A stretch of DNA of 64,000 nt from positions 1-64,000 of the forward strand of contig NZ_LN776194.1 in NCBI RefSeq assembly GCF_000827595.2, read 5' to 3'. How positions within the stretch are numbered: the stretch's first letter is position 1; every line of letters begins with the position of its first letter. The stretch is from Necropsobacter massiliensis. GTDB taxonomy: Bacteria; Pseudomonadota; Gammaproteobacteria; Enterobacterales; Pasteurellaceae. This document shows positions 40,743 through 49,866 of the stretch, one piece after another. The position numbers were made by a program, and so were the translations under genes. The notes below the pieces were generated by a model. The model was not told where the DNA came from. It ran no database searches and was given only the letters and a program-made list of their open reading frames with translations.

Positions 40743-42413
40743 TTATTTTGCGATACGTTTATATTTAATGCGGTGAGGTTGCAGTGCTTCCGCGCCGAAA
40801 GTTTTCTTTTTCCATTCTTCATAGTCAGAGAAATTGCCTTCGTAGAAGGTGACTTTGCCTTCATCGCCGTAATCCAGAATATGCGTGGCAATGCGGTCTA
40901 AGAACCAGCGGTCATGGGAGATCACCATGGCGCAGCCCGGAAATTCCAAAATTGCATTTTCCAGTGCGCGCAGGGTTTCCACATCGAGATCGTTGGTTGG
41001 TTCGTCTAGCAGTAATACGTTGCCGCCGGTCTGTAATAATTTTGCCAGATGCAGACGTCCGCGCTCACCGCCGGAAAGCTCACCGACGCGTTTTTGCTGA
41101 TCCACGCCTTTAAAGTTGAAACGACCGACATAGGCACGGCTTGGGATCTCAAAATTGCCGATACGTAAAATATCCTGCCCGTTTGATACTTCTTCCCACA
41201 CCGTTTTTTTATCGTCCATAGCATCGCGGAATTGTTCCACCGAGGCGAGCTGTACGGTTTCACCTAGTGTGATACTACCGCTGTCCGGCTGTTCTTGCCC
41301 GGATAGCATACGGAACAGCGTGGATTTACCAGCGCCGTTTGGACCGATAATACCGACTATCGCCCCTTTCGGAATGGAGAAGGACAGATCATCAATGAGT
41401 TTGCGCTCGCCATAGGTTTTGCTTAAATGTGCCACCTCAATGACTTTATCGCCTAAACGCGGGCCGGGCGGAATAAACAGTTCGTTGGTTTCATTCCGTT
41501 TTTGATATTCGCCGCTGTTAAGTTCTTCAAAGCGTGCCATACGGGCTTTACTTTTCGCTTGACGACCTTTCGGATTCTGGCGCACCCATTCCAGTTCCTT
41601 TTCAATGGATTTCTGCCGCGCCGATTCGCTTGCCGCTTCTTGCGCCAGCCGTTTTTCCTTTTGTTCCAGCCAAGAGGAGTAATTGCCTTCCCAAGGAATC
41701 CCTTCGCCGCGGTCAAGCTCCAAAATCCAGCCAGCAACATTATCCAAGAAATAACGGTCATGGGTAATCGCTACCACCGTGCCTTCGTAATCGTGCAGGA
41801 AACGTTCTAGCCAAGCGACGGACTCCGCGTCCAAGTGGTTGGTTGGTTCGTCAAGCAGCAACATATCCGGCTTTTCCAACAGCAAACGGCACAATGCCAC
41901 ACGACGGCGTTCCCCGCCGGATAAATGTTCGATTTTTGCTTCCCAGTCCGGTAAACGCAATGCATCTGCCGCGCGTTCCAGCTGGTTAGCAAGATTATGA
42001 CCGTCATGCGCCTGAATAATCGCTTCCAGATTGGCCTGTTCCGCCGCCAGTTTATCAAAATCCGCGTCGGGATCGGCATATAAGGCATATACTTCATCCA
42101 AACGGGTCAGTGCGTTTTTAACCTCGGCTACGGCTTCTTCAATGGCTTCTCGCACAGTTTGCTGCGGTTGCAGTTTCGGTTCCTGCGGCAGATAGCCGAT
42201 TTTAATGCCCGGCTGCGGGCGCGCTTCACCCTCAATGTCTTTATCAATGCCCGCCATAATGCGTAGCAGAGTGGATTTTCCGGCGCCATTCAAACCAAGT
42301 ACGCCGATTTTGGCGCCTGGAAAGAAACTGAGCGAAATGTCTTTTAAAATATGCCGTTTCGGCGGTACCACTTTACCGACACGGTGCATAGTGTAAACGA
42401 ATTGTGATGACAT
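40743..42413 (-). CDS. ettA: Energy-dependent translational throttle protein EttA
   Basis: ABC-F ATPase that binds the ribosomal E site and restrains the first peptide bond when ATP is low. The 556 residues contain two ABC domains. Domain 1 has GLNGAGKSTLLR, LSGGERRRVAL and LLLDEPTNHLD. Domain 2 has GPNGAGKSTLFR, LSGGERGRLHL and LLLDEPTNDLD. They are joined by a charged linker, and the family's arm region is present. ATG 42413 (MSSQFVYTMHRVGKVVPPKR) is chosen by alignment to E. coli EttA over a site 12 bases upstream. Confidence 0.97.
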   Translation of the reverse strand: MSSQFVYTMHRVGKVVPPKRHILKDISLSFFPGAKIGVLGLNGAGKSTLLRIMAGIDKDIEGEARPQPGIKIGYLPQEPKLQPQQTVREAIEEAVAEVKNALTRLDEVYALYADPDADFDKLAAEQANLEAIIQAHDGHNLANQLERAADALRLPDWEAKIEHLSGGERRRVALCRLLLEKPDMLLLDEPTNHLDAESVAWLERFLHDYEGTVVAITHDRYFLDNVAGWILELDRGEGIPWEGNYSSWLEQKEKRLAQEAASESARQKSIEKELEWVRQNPKGRQAKSKARMARFEELNSGEYQKRNETNELFIPPGPRLGDKVIEVAHLSKTYGERKLIDDLSFSIPKGAIVGIIGPNGAGKSTLFRMLSGQEQPDSGSITLGETVQLASVEQFRDAMDDKKTVWEEVSNGQDILRIGNFEIPSRAYVGRFNFKGVDQQKRVGELSGGERGRLHLAKLLQTGGNVLLLDEPTNDLDVETLRALENAILEFPGCAMVISHDRWFLDRIATHILDYGDEGKVTFYEGNFSDYEEWKKKTFGAEALQPHRIKYKRIAK

Positions 42414-42446
42414 AATAATTCTCATTTTGATGAAAAAAGTGCGGTC

Positions 42447-42475
42447 ATTTTACTTGAAATTATGGGGCTTTGTAA
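42447..42475 (-). promoter_or_regulatory. ettA promoter
   Basis: On the minus strand TTACAA (42475-42470), a 17-base spacer and TAAAAT (42452-42447) form a plausible sigma-70 promoter about 30 bases before the ettA start. An uptake signal overlaps the leader near 42437. Confidence 0.65.
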
Positions 42476-42580
42476 GTTCAATTAAGCAAAAAAACTCATA
42501 TTGAGGCGACAGAACGGAAAGTGGTTAACTTATTTTTCATGGAATAATAAGTCGCCGAATTTTATTGATTTGAGTAGCAT

Positions 42581-42712
42581 AAAAAAAACCTCCCGAAGCG
42601 GGAGGTAGGAAAGTAGTTTAGCTATTTATGATTATTTTATTTAGGAACTTTATGAATACCAAGCTATCACTTGATGCGCGGTATCTTACAGAAATTTTTA
42701 TGCTAACGTAAT
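42581..42712 (-). ncRNA. Candidate small RNA with its own terminator
   Basis: On the minus strand ACCTCCC-GCTTC-GGGAGGT (42606-42588) is followed by eight T residues to 42581, a textbook rho-independent terminator. No annotated minus-strand gene ends here: ettA starts 170 bp further on and has its own promoter. A transcript starting near a TATAAA box (42724-42719) would be about 130 nt. It would carry an ATACC/GGTAT stem (about 42684-42654) and an A/U-rich unpaired stretch before the terminator, the layout of Hfq-dependent small RNAs. A CRP-like site (42729-42744) would overlap the -35 region. The 5' end is uncertain. On the plus strand a 19-codon ORF with AGGA (42652-42711) overlaps it. Confidence 0.45.
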
Positions 42713-42728
42713 ATTAATTTTATATTTT

Positions 42729-42744
42729 TTTGACATATGTCACA
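42729..42744. promoter_or_regulatory. CRP-like palindrome upstream of zevA
   Basis: TTTGACATATGTCACA contains the perfect palindrome TGACATATGTCA. Read on the minus strand it is TGTGA-CATATG-TCAAA, close to the CRP consensus. It lies in the 453-bp gap between ettA and zevA, about 100 bases upstream of the zevA promoter and next to the candidate small-RNA start. Confidence 0.5.
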
Positions 42745-42800
42745 TAATTTGTGTGGTTTATGCTATTTTTTATCTAAAGTAGCTTATTTTTTAACATATT

Positions 42801-42829
42801 TTGTTTCATTGACGCGTTAATGCTAGAAT
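42801..42829 (+). promoter_or_regulatory. zevA promoter
   Basis: TTGTTT (42801-42806), a 17-base spacer and TAGAAT (42824-42829) with an upstream TGC (extended -10) form a plausible promoter. The predicted start is near 42836, about 31 bases before the zevA TTG. No recognisable Zur palindrome was seen. Confidence 0.6.
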
Positions 42830-42866
42830 GTCGCACTTAGTTGATTTTATCTGTTGAGCACTCGTT

Positions 42867-43511
42867 TTGACTAAATATTACACTGTATTATCGGCGTTGA
42901 TTATGGCGCTGATTTTTCCCGTTCAGGGATTAGCCCATCCCCATGCCTTTATTGATATGAAAAATAAAGTGTTGGTGGAAAATAATCAATTGACCGGTTT
43001 TTCTATGCAATGGATTCTTGATGAACCCAGTTCTTCCGCCATTTTGTATGATTTAGCCCTGGCGCAGGGCGATCAGCCAGCGTTACAGAAGCTGATCGAT
43101 GAGGTGATAAAAAATATCGTGCAGGAACATTATTTCAGTTATTTATTTAATAAAAAAGGGGAGAAAATCAAATACAGTTCTGTGCCGCAGAATTACGGCA
43201 TGAAATCAAGCGGTACGCAAGTGCTGTATTATTTCGATTTTATGTTGTCCAAACCGCAGTTGCTGGCGCATGATGATTTTGAGCTTAGCACCTATGATCC
43301 CACCTATTATGTGTCCATGTATTATGACGAACCGGTAAAAAGTGCGGTGGATTTTTCCGCATTACCACAAAATTGCAGCGGTCGTGTCGTTGCGCCTAAG
43401 GTGGATGAAAAAATGAAACAATACGCCGCCTCGCTGGATCGCGATCAACGCGATGAAGACGCTACTTTAGGCGAGGTGTTTGCACAAAAGGTGGTGATTT
43501 CATGCAAGTAA
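42867..43511 (+). CDS. zevA: Periplasmic zinc system protein ZevA (DUF1007)
   Basis: 214-residue DUF1007 protein corresponding to the H. influenzae product described as ZevA, a periplasmic zinc-binding component needed for growth at low zinc. A signal peptide precedes a likely cleavage at GLA|HPHAFIDMK, exposing a His-rich mature N-terminus. Start is TTG, with no in-frame ATG before the signal peptide. Other traits are LYYFDFMLSKP and DPTYYVSMYYDE. It overlaps zevB by 10 bases, so the two are translated together. The name rests on remembered synteny with uvrB and on family resemblance. Confidence 0.82.
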   Translation: MTKYYTVLSALIMALIFPVQGLAHPHAFIDMKNKVLVENNQLTGFSMQWILDEPSSSAILYDLALAQGDQPALQKLIDEVIKNIVQEHYFSYLFNKKGEKIKYSSVPQNYGMKSSGTQVLYYFDFMLSKPQLLAHDDFELSTYDPTYYVSMYYDEPVKSAVDFSALPQNCSGRVVAPKVDEKMKQYAASLDRDQRDEDATLGEVFAQKVVISCK

Positions 43512-44527
43512 AGCGCAAATATGTCTATTTATTGTTACCGCTGCTGCTGGTTTGCGCCGCCGTTTATTGTTTTCCTTATCTGTTTGCCCGAATTGTACTG
43601 TGGCAGCGGGAATTTAATCAGCTGATATCTGCTTATCTGCACCAGATTAAACAGGCGCCGCTGCATGCGGGGGGGTTGTTGATCCTACTGAGCTTTGTAT
43701 ACGGCGTATTGCATGCGCTGGGGCCAGGACACGGCAAGTTTATTCTCGCCAGTTATCTTTCAACTCATCAATCACAGTTAAAAACCAGTATGCGGCTGAG
43801 CTTGCTGTCATCGTTGATGCAGGGCGTCGTTGCCGTTAGTGCAACCTCCGTGATTGTGGTGATGTTGCGTCTTTCTTCCGCCTATTTTAAATTCAGCCAG
43901 CTATGGCTGGAGCGGATCGCGTTCGGTTTAATTTTATTACTCGGTGTGCAATGGGTTTATCAGAGCGGCAGAACACTCTGGCAACAACGTAAAACAGCGC
44001 TTGCACAACGGGGATTTTCGAGTGTATATCGCATCACGTCGTTGTCGACTGACAAGATACAAAAGATACAAAAAAGTGCGGTGCTAAATCGGCAAGAATG
44101 TCATCGGCACGATTCGCATTGCGGCTGTGGACATCAGCATTTGCCGGATCAACGGCAGCTGGCGCAGGCAGCGGACTTCAAATCGCAGTTTTTGATCGTG
44201 CTAAGTATCGGTATGCGCCCATGTTCCGGTGCGATTTTTATTCTGTTTTTCGCCTATATGCTGGATTTGTATCTGTGGGGCGTGGCGGCTGCGCTGGTGA
44301 TGGCGTTGGGAACCGGACTGACTCTGTCCGCGTTCGCGTTAATGGTGCAATACGCACGTTCCGGCGCGGTGAAGCTGGGTAAGTGGTATTTGTCGCCGGG
44401 ATTACAGCGTAATGCCGACGGACTGATTAAGCTGACCGTCGGGACGATAGTGATCTTTTTGGCACTCGGTTTGCTGTATGCCAGCACGCAGCCGGTGCAG
44501 GGCGGTGCGGCGTTATTCGGCGCTTAA
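43502..44527 (+). CDS. zevB: Inner-membrane zinc/nickel-type transporter ZevB
   Basis: 341-residue polytopic membrane protein of the NicO/RcnA-like family. GVLHALGPGHGKFILASYL is the family's first signature, with metal-liganding His and Asp/Gly residues. GMRPCSGAIFILFFAYMLDL is the second. A central cytosolic or periplasmic loop is rich in metal ligands (HRHDSHCGCGHQHLPD, residues about 201-216). With zevA it forms the two-gene zinc system known from H. influenzae; transport direction and metal are taken from that work, not from this sequence. An uptake signal lies within the gene. Confidence 0.82.
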   Translation: MQVKRKYVYLLLPLLLVCAAVYCFPYLFARIVLWQREFNQLISAYLHQIKQAPLHAGGLLILLSFVYGVLHALGPGHGKFILASYLSTHQSQLKTSMRLSLLSSLMQGVVAVSATSVIVVMLRLSSAYFKFSQLWLERIAFGLILLLGVQWVYQSGRTLWQQRKTALAQRGFSSVYRITSLSTDKIQKIQKSAVLNRQECHRHDSHCGCGHQHLPDQRQLAQAADFKSQFLIVLSIGMRPCSGAIFILFFAYMLDLYLWGVAAALVMALGTGLTLSAFALMVQYARSGAVKLGKWYLSPGLQRNADGLIKLTVGTIVIFLALGLLYASTQPVQGGAALFGA

Positions 44528-44547
44528 AGGCAGAATTCTTATTGCCG

Positions 44548-45522
44548 CTACAGTGCCGTTTTCAACAGATACAGCGTATAGGCGAGATAGCCTAACAGTA
44601 AAAACGCGCCTTCAAACCGGTTAATCATACCGGTTTTTTTACGCCATCCGTAGCCGAATAGAAACAGTGACAGGGTTAATACCAACATAACCAGAAAATC
44701 CCGGCTAAAAATTTCATTTTCTACCTGAATCGGCATAATAGCACCGGCAATCCCGACCACCGCTAATGTGTTGAACAGATTGGAGCCGATAATATTGCCG
44801 AGCGCCAAATCTGCCTGCCCTTTTTTGGCAGCGACAACGGAGGCTGCCAGTTCAGGCAGCGAAGTACCGATCGCAACGATTGTCAACCCGATAACCAGAT
44901 CACTGACACCGAGATAAGCCGCAATTTGCACCGCACCCCAAACCAGAAGCTGCGAACTGCCGACTAATAACACCAGCCCACCTAGCATTAACAACAGCGC
45001 GGAACGTAGCGACATGCTCGGTTTGGTGCGGGATTGGGGCGGTACTTCGCTGATGGAATGCGCACGTTTTTTAGAGCGCATTTCCCGTTCAATCGTGTAA
45101 AACATATAAATAGCAAAAACCAGCAATAAAACCAGCGCATCGACACGTGATATTGTGGCATCGTAAATCAGAAAGGCGGAAAGCAAGGTGATTAGCGTCA
45201 GGATCGGCAGTTCTTTTTTTAGCACCGAGGGATTAACCATAATCGGCTTGATCAGCGCGGTTAAACCGAGAATTAACGCGATATTGGTAATATTGGAGCC
45301 ATAAGCGTTACCCAATGCAATGCCGGGGCTGCGATTTAGCGCGGATAATGCCGAAACAATCATCTCCGGTGCCGATGTGCCGAAGCCGATCACAAGGATG
45401 CCGATTAACAGCGGCGGCATTCCCAAATGCGCGGCGAAATCGGCTGCGCCTTCAATAAAGCGTTCGGCACTCCAAATCAGTATCATTAAGCCGGCGAATA
45501 ACGCGAGAACGGGAATTAACAT
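44548..45522 (-). CDS. Calcium/sodium antiporter (CaCA family, YrbG-like)
   Basis: 324-residue inner-membrane exchanger. The two alpha repeats of the CaCA family are clear: VIGFGTSAPEMIVSALSALN with GNAYGSNITNIALILG, and VAIGTSLPELAASVVAAKKGQ with GNIIGSNLFNTLAVVG. About ten hydrophobic segments are spread over the chain. ATG 45522 is preferred because AAGG lies 8 bases upstream; the frame extends to a TTG at 45546. It is convergent with zevB with only 20 bp between stops. The function is a Na+(or H+)/Ca2+ exchange by family. Confidence 0.85.
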   Translation of the reverse strand: MLIPVLALFAGLMILIWSAERFIEGAADFAAHLGMPPLLIGILVIGFGTSAPEMIVSALSALNRSPGIALGNAYGSNITNIALILGLTALIKPIMVNPSVLKKELPILTLITLLSAFLIYDATISRVDALVLLLVFAIYMFYTIEREMRSKKRAHSISEVPPQSRTKPSMSLRSALLLMLGGLVLLVGSSQLLVWGAVQIAAYLGVSDLVIGLTIVAIGTSLPELAASVVAAKKGQADLALGNIIGSNLFNTLAVVGIAGAIMPIQVENEIFSRDFLVMLVLTLSLFLFGYGWRKKTGMINRFEGAFLLLGYLAYTLYLLKTAL

Positions 45523-45594
45523 AATAAACCTTATAAAAAATAACAAGCGGGGAAAGTATAATAGAAGCGGAAAATTTTTTACAACAAAAATAAA

Positions 45595-45617
45595 AGCCCA
45601 TAAGGAGGATATGGGCT
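45595..45617 (-). terminator. tRNA-Asn terminator
   Basis: AGCCCATA and TATGGGCT (45595-45602 and 45610-45617) pair perfectly, and on the minus strand the hairpin is followed by TTTATTTTT. It ends the tRNA-Asn transcript before the antiporter gene. Confidence 0.8.
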
Positions 45618-45683
45618 CAAAATCTTTTGGGGAAAATAAGTTTTTATAAAAGGAGACAAATAAAAACTAACCAAAAGAAAAAA

Positions 45684-45759
45684 TGGCTCCTCCTGCTGGA
45701 CTTGAACCAGCGACATACGGATTAACAGTCCGCCGTTCTACCGACTGAACTAAGGAGGA
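45684..45759 (-). tRNA. tRNA-Asn (GUU)
   Basis: 76-nt minus-strand tRNA: acceptor TCCTCCT/AGGAGGA, D-arm with AGTTCAGTCGGTAGAAC, anticodon GTT in GGACTGTTAATCC, T-loop TTCAAGT and encoded CCA at 45686-45684. It closely resembles E. coli tRNA-Asn apart from the acceptor stem. Confidence 0.97.
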
Positions 45760-45790
45760 ATAATTCTGTATCACAAGGAATAGGTGGTGC

Positions 45791-45819
45791 ATGATAATGA
45801 TCTTGCTCGGCCTTGTCAA
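45791..45819 (-). promoter_or_regulatory. tRNA-Asn promoter
   Basis: On the minus strand a perfect TTGACA (45819-45814), a 17-base spacer and TATCAT (45796-45791) lie about 31 bases before the tRNA 5' end. Confidence 0.85.
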
Positions 45820-45861
45820 CCTATAGAATAAAAAAAATTTGAATCATTATGCTATTTTTTT

Positions 45862-45884
45862 ATATCCACAGCGCCTGTGGATAA
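45862..45884. promoter_or_regulatory. Inverted pair of DnaA boxes upstream of uvrB
   Basis: ATATCCACA (45862-45870, 8 of 9 to TTATCCACA) faces a perfect box TGTGGATAA (45876-45884), five bases apart. The two form a palindrome in the otherwise A+T-rich 391-bp gap between tRNA-Asn and uvrB. A -35-like TTGACA is present at 46051-46056 without a convincing -10, and a TAAAAT at 46115-46120. No CTGT-N8-ACAG LexA box was found. The remaining gap holds an uptake signal near 46123 and no gene. Confidence 0.6.
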
Positions 45885-46150
45885 CTCTGTGAATTATTAT
45901 TTTAAAAACGCGCCGATCCCTGATAAGAACTAGCCTGTTGCGATCCTCGATGAAAATTGGCTGCAAAATAACATTGTTATATATTTCAATGCGTTATGAA
46001 AATTCCAGAAAAATTTTTAAAAAATTTTTAGATTTTGCGAGGTTTGAAACTTGACAAATATAAGTCTGTGTAAAACTTGAATTTTTACTTTCCGCTCGAG
46101 GGATAAAAATGTGTTAAAATTCACCGCACTTTGTTTTGGAATTAACAGTG

Positions 46151-48187
46151 ATGAACAATAAAATTAATACTAAACCTTTCATTCTGCATTCTGATTTTTC
46201 GCCTTCCGGTGATCAGCCTCAGGCAATCGAAAAATTGGTGGACAATCTTAATGACGGCTTAGCGCATCAAACCCTGCTGGGCGTGACCGGTTCGGGCAAA
46301 ACCTTTACCATCGCCAACGTAATCGCTCGTTTAAACCGTCCGGCGATGCTGCTGGCGCCGAACAAAACTCTTGCCGCGCAATTATATGCGGAAATGAAAG
46401 CGTTTTTTCCGGAAAATGCGGTGGAATATTTTGTCTCCTATTATGATTACTATCAGCCGGAGGCCTATGTGCCGAGCAGCGATACCTTTATTGAAAAGGA
46501 CGCTTCCATTAACGATCAAATTGAACAGATGCGCTTATCTGCAACTAAATCATTTTTGGAGCGGCGCGATACCATTGTGGTTGCCTCGGTGTCGGCGATT
46601 TACGGTTTAGGTGATCCTGACAGTTATTTGAAAATGATGCTGCATTTGCAAACCGGAGCGATTATCGATCAGCGTCAAATTCTGGCACGTCTGGCGGAAT
46701 TGCAATATACCCGTAATGATCAGGCGTTTCAGCGCGGCACTTTTCGAGTGCGTGGTGAGATTATTGATATTTTCCCCGCTGAATCGGATGATCGGGCGGT
46801 GCGGATCGAATTATTTGATAATGAAATCGAGCGTTTGAGCCTGTTTGATCCGCTGACCGGCACCGGGTTCGGTGCTGTTCCGCGCTTTACCGTATACCCG
46901 AAAACCCATTATGTCACACCGCGGGAACGGATTCTGGACGCCATTGAGCAGATCAAGCAAGAACTGGCGGAACGTCGTAAGGTGCTGCTGGAGAACAATA
47001 AACTGCTGGAAGAACAGCGGCTGACCCAGCGCACACAGTTTGATATCGAGATGATGAATGAGCTCGGTTATTGCTCGGGAATTGAAAATTATTCCAGATA
47101 TTTATCCGGTCGCAACGAGGGCGAACCGCCGCCAACCTTGTTTGACTATATTCCGTCGGACGGTTTGCTGATTATTGATGAATCCCATGTTACTGTACCG
47201 CAAATCGGCGGGATGTACCGCGGCGACCGTTCGCGCAAAGAAACATTGGTGGAATACGGTTTTCGCCTGCCTTCTGCGCTGGATAACCGTCCGCTGCGTT
47301 TTGAAGAATTCGAGCGTTTGGTGCCGCAAACCATTTATGTTTCTGCGACGCCGGGACCGTATGAGCTGGAAAAATCCGGTGCCGAGATTATCGATCAAGT
47401 GGTACGCCCGACTGGTTTGCTTGATCCTGAAATTGAAATACGACCGGTATCAATTCAAGTAGATGATCTGCTATCGGAAGCGCGCCTGCGCGCTGCACGC
47501 AATGAACGGGTGTTGGTGACCACGTTAACCAAGCGCATGGCGGAGGATCTGACCGATTATCTGGAAGAACACGGTGTGCGGGTGCGCTATCTGCATTCGG
47601 ATATTGATACGGTGGAACGCGTGGAAATTATCCGTGATTTGCGTTTAGGCGAGTTTGATGTGTTGGTGGGAATCAATTTACTGCGTGAAGGGCTGGATAT
47701 TCCGGAGGTTTCTTTGGTGGCGATTTTGGATGCCGATAAGGAAGGTTTTCTGCGTTCGGAACGTTCGCTGATTCAGACAATCGGACGGGCGGCACGAAAT
47801 TTACAAGGTAAAGCAATTTTGTATGCGGACAGCATCACGAAATCTATGGAAAAGGCGATTACCGAAACACAGCGCCGGCGTGAAAAACAGATGAAATACA
47901 ATGAGGCACATGGCATTGTACCGCAAGGACTAAATAAAAAAGTGGGTGAACTGCTGGATATTGGGCAAGGAACAGTCAATAAGGTCAAACATAAACAACG
48001 CGTACAAAAAGCAGCGGAACCGACCGCACTTTATCATGCGCCGAACAATCCGAAAGAATATCAGCAGCAAGTTAAAAAACTGGAGCAGCAGATGTATAAA
48101 TATGCGCAGGATCTGGAGTTTGAAAAAGCCGCCGCCGTGCGAGATCAGCTGCATGAACTGCGGGAACGTTTTATGCTGGATTCATAG
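46151..48187 (+). CDS. uvrB: Excinuclease ABC subunit B
   Basis: Damage-verification helicase of nucleotide excision repair that works with UvrA and UvrC. The 678-residue protein has Walker [14 protein letters not shown] and the beta-hairpin region with [40 protein letters not shown] and the helicase motif VI stretch [13 protein letters not shown] are also present. The C-terminal UvrC-binding motif is visible near [28 protein letters not shown] 46151 is chosen because the family starts close before the [14 protein letters not shown] segment; a TTG-initiated extension is not supported. Confidence 0.97.
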   Translation: MNNKINTKPFILHSDFSPSGDQPQAIEKLVDNLNDGLAHQTLLGVTGSGKTFTIANVIARLNRPAMLLAPNKTLAAQLYAEMKAFFPENAVEYFVSYYDYYQPEAYVPSSDTFIEKDASINDQIEQMRLSATKSFLERRDTIVVASVSAIYGLGDPDSYLKMMLHLQTGAIIDQRQILARLAELQYTRNDQAFQRGTFRVRGEIIDIFPAESDDRAVRIELFDNEIERLSLFDPLTGTGFGAVPRFTVYPKTHYVTPRERILDAIEQIKQELAERRKVLLENNKLLEEQRLTQRTQFDIEMMNELGYCSGIENYSRYLSGRNEGEPPPTLFDYIPSDGLLIIDESHVTVPQIGGMYRGDRSRKETLVEYGFRLPSALDNRPLRFEEFERLVPQTIYVSATPGPYELEKSGAEIIDQVVRPTGLLDPEIEIRPVSIQVDDLLSEARLRAARNERVLVTTLTKRMAEDLTDYLEEHGVRVRYLHSDIDTVERVEIIRDLRLGEFDVLVGINLLREGLDIPEVSLVAILDADKEGFLRSERSLIQTIGRAARNLQGKAILYADSITKSMEKAITETQRRREKQMKYNEAHGIVPQGLNKKVGELLDIGQGTVNKVKHKQRVQKAAEPTALYHAPNNPKEYQQQVKKLEQQMYKYAQDLEFEKAAAVRDQLHELRERFMLDS

Positions 48188-48192
48188 CCGTA

Positions 48193-48232
48193 AAAAAGAC
48201 TTGGTTTGCCGATTACATCACCAAGTCTTTTT
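48193..48232. terminator. Bidirectional terminator uvrB/degP
   Basis: AAAAAGACTTGGT (48193-48205) pairs perfectly with ACCAAGTCTTTTT (48220-48232), between two convergent genes. Confidence 0.92.
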
Positions 48233-48290
48233 GTACTGATTCCGTTTTAACGGCAGCATAGTGAATTGCCGCCTTTTTTATTCCGCTGCG

Positions 48291-49664
48291 TTATTGAATA
48301 AGCAGATAGAAATTAGAATCGCCGCGCAGAATATTCAACGCGACCGCAGACGGTTTGCTGTCCAGAATTTTACGTAGTTGACCCAGATTTTCCACCGGAT
48401 GACGATTCACGCCGATAATAATATCACCGGCTTTCAGACCGCGCTGTTCCGCCAATGATTTCGCTTTAACGCTTGTGATTGAAACGCCTTTCTGACCTTT
48501 TTCATTGTAATTGGTCAGATCTGCACCGTCTAATCCTGGTAAAATACCGCTTGCATTAGCCTGACTTTGTTCGTCGGATTGCAGCGTAACTTTGGTATTT
48601 TGCGATTTACCGTCGCGTAAATAGGTCAGTTCAATGGCTTTACCGGCGCCGGTGGTCGCAATTTTCGCTCTTAATTCAGCAAAACTTGCTAATCGCTGAC
48701 CGTTGATCGCAGTGATCACGTCACCGGCTTTAATGCCGGCTTTTTCCGCGGCAGAATTCGGCAATACTTCGCTGACGAATGCGCCTTGCTGGGCGTCAAC
48801 ATTAAAGGCTTTTGCCAGATCGGTATTTAATTCGCCGCCGCGGATACCCAACAGACCGCGCCGCACTTCGCCGTATTCCAGAATCTGTTTAACCAGACTG
48901 TCCGCCATATTGCTTGGAATCGCAAAGGCGATACCCGCATTACCGCCGCTCGGTGAAATAATGGCGGTGTTGATTCCGATCAGCTCGCCGTTCAGATTAA
49001 TTAGTGGACCGCCGGAATTACCACGGTTGACCGCCGCATCGGTCTGAATATAGTTTTCGTAGGTGCCGCTGTCAGAGCCGGTAGAACGTCCCAACGCGGA
49101 AATAATACCGGACGTGACCGTTTGACCTAAGCCGAACGGATTGCCGATTGCTACGGTAAAATCACCGACCCGCAATTTATCCGAGTCAGCAATTTTTATT
49201 TCGGTAAGGTTTTTTGGATTTTCCAGCTGAATCAACGCAATATCCGACATTTCGTCTTTGCCCACAACTTTCGCTTTGAATTCGCGCCCGTCTTCCAGTT
49301 TTACCGTAATTTTATCGGCTTGATCGATTACATGATTATTGGTTAAAACATAACCCTTTTCCGCATTAATAATTACGCCGGAACCCAGTCCTTTGAAATT
49401 ACGCGGAGAATTGCCACCGAAGACATCCGGACCGAAGAAGAATTTGAATTCTTCAGGAATGTCATCATTTTGAAATGCGGATTTCTGCTTTCCTTCCACC
49501 GCAATGGATACTACCGAAGGTAGCACTTTTTCCAGCATCGGTGCGAGACTTGAGGTTTGTTGTCCGTCCATAAACGCCGGAAAAGCGGCTTGTGTTGCAA
49601 CAGAGGTGGTTAATACGCTCAAGCCGAGCGCAATACCGGTTAATAGAAAATGTTTCTTTTTCAC
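48291..49664 (-). CDS. degP: DegP/DegQ-type periplasmic serine protease
   Basis: HtrA-family protease and chaperone for damaged envelope proteins. It begins at GTG 49664 (MKKKHFLLTGIALGLSVLTTSVATQAAFP), giving a clear signal peptide; GGAG lies 8 bases upstream. An in-frame ATG at 49703 would put a charged extension in front of the signal peptide. The triad is intact: His in LTNNHVID, Asp in EMSDIALIQL and Ser in NRGNSGGPLIN. Two PDZ domains follow (about residues 260-350 and 375-457). Whether it is the DegP or DegQ orthologue is not decided here. Confidence 0.93.
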   Translation of the reverse strand: MKKKHFLLTGIALGLSVLTTSVATQAAFPAFMDGQQTSSLAPMLEKVLPSVVSIAVEGKQKSAFQNDDIPEEFKFFFGPDVFGGNSPRNFKGLGSGVIINAEKGYVLTNNHVIDQADKITVKLEDGREFKAKVVGKDEMSDIALIQLENPKNLTEIKIADSDKLRVGDFTVAIGNPFGLGQTVTSGIISALGRSTGSDSGTYENYIQTDAAVNRGNSGGPLINLNGELIGINTAIISPSGGNAGIAFAIPSNMADSLVKQILEYGEVRRGLLGIRGGELNTDLAKAFNVDAQQGAFVSEVLPNSAAEKAGIKAGDVITAINGQRLASFAELRAKIATTGAGKAIELTYLRDGKSQNTKVTLQSDEQSQANASGILPGLDGADLTNYNEKGQKGVSITSVKAKSLAEQRGLKAGDIIIGVNRHPVENLGQLRKILDSKPSAVALNILRGDSNFYLLIQ

Positions 49665-49866
49665 GTTATTTCTCCATTTAAAATAGTATCGTTGTTTATA
49701 CAATGTATGCTCTAAGACAAGAAAAACAAGGGAATGTTCGATATCGCGCGTTAGATTTTAGCTGAACGGGTACAAGGTCTGTCCACAGATTACGGAAAAG
49801 ACGGTTGTTGAATTAAGGAAAATCTGGGAGACGGATAAAAAGCTGCTTATCGATATGCAGGAACAG

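Noticed and set aside
45841..46080. Possible replication origin (two DnaA boxes plus A+T-rich stretch)
   Set aside because: Only two good boxes, no 13-mer array, and none of the usual origin neighbours (rpmH, dnaA, mnmG). A regulatory or titration site before uvrB is more likely.
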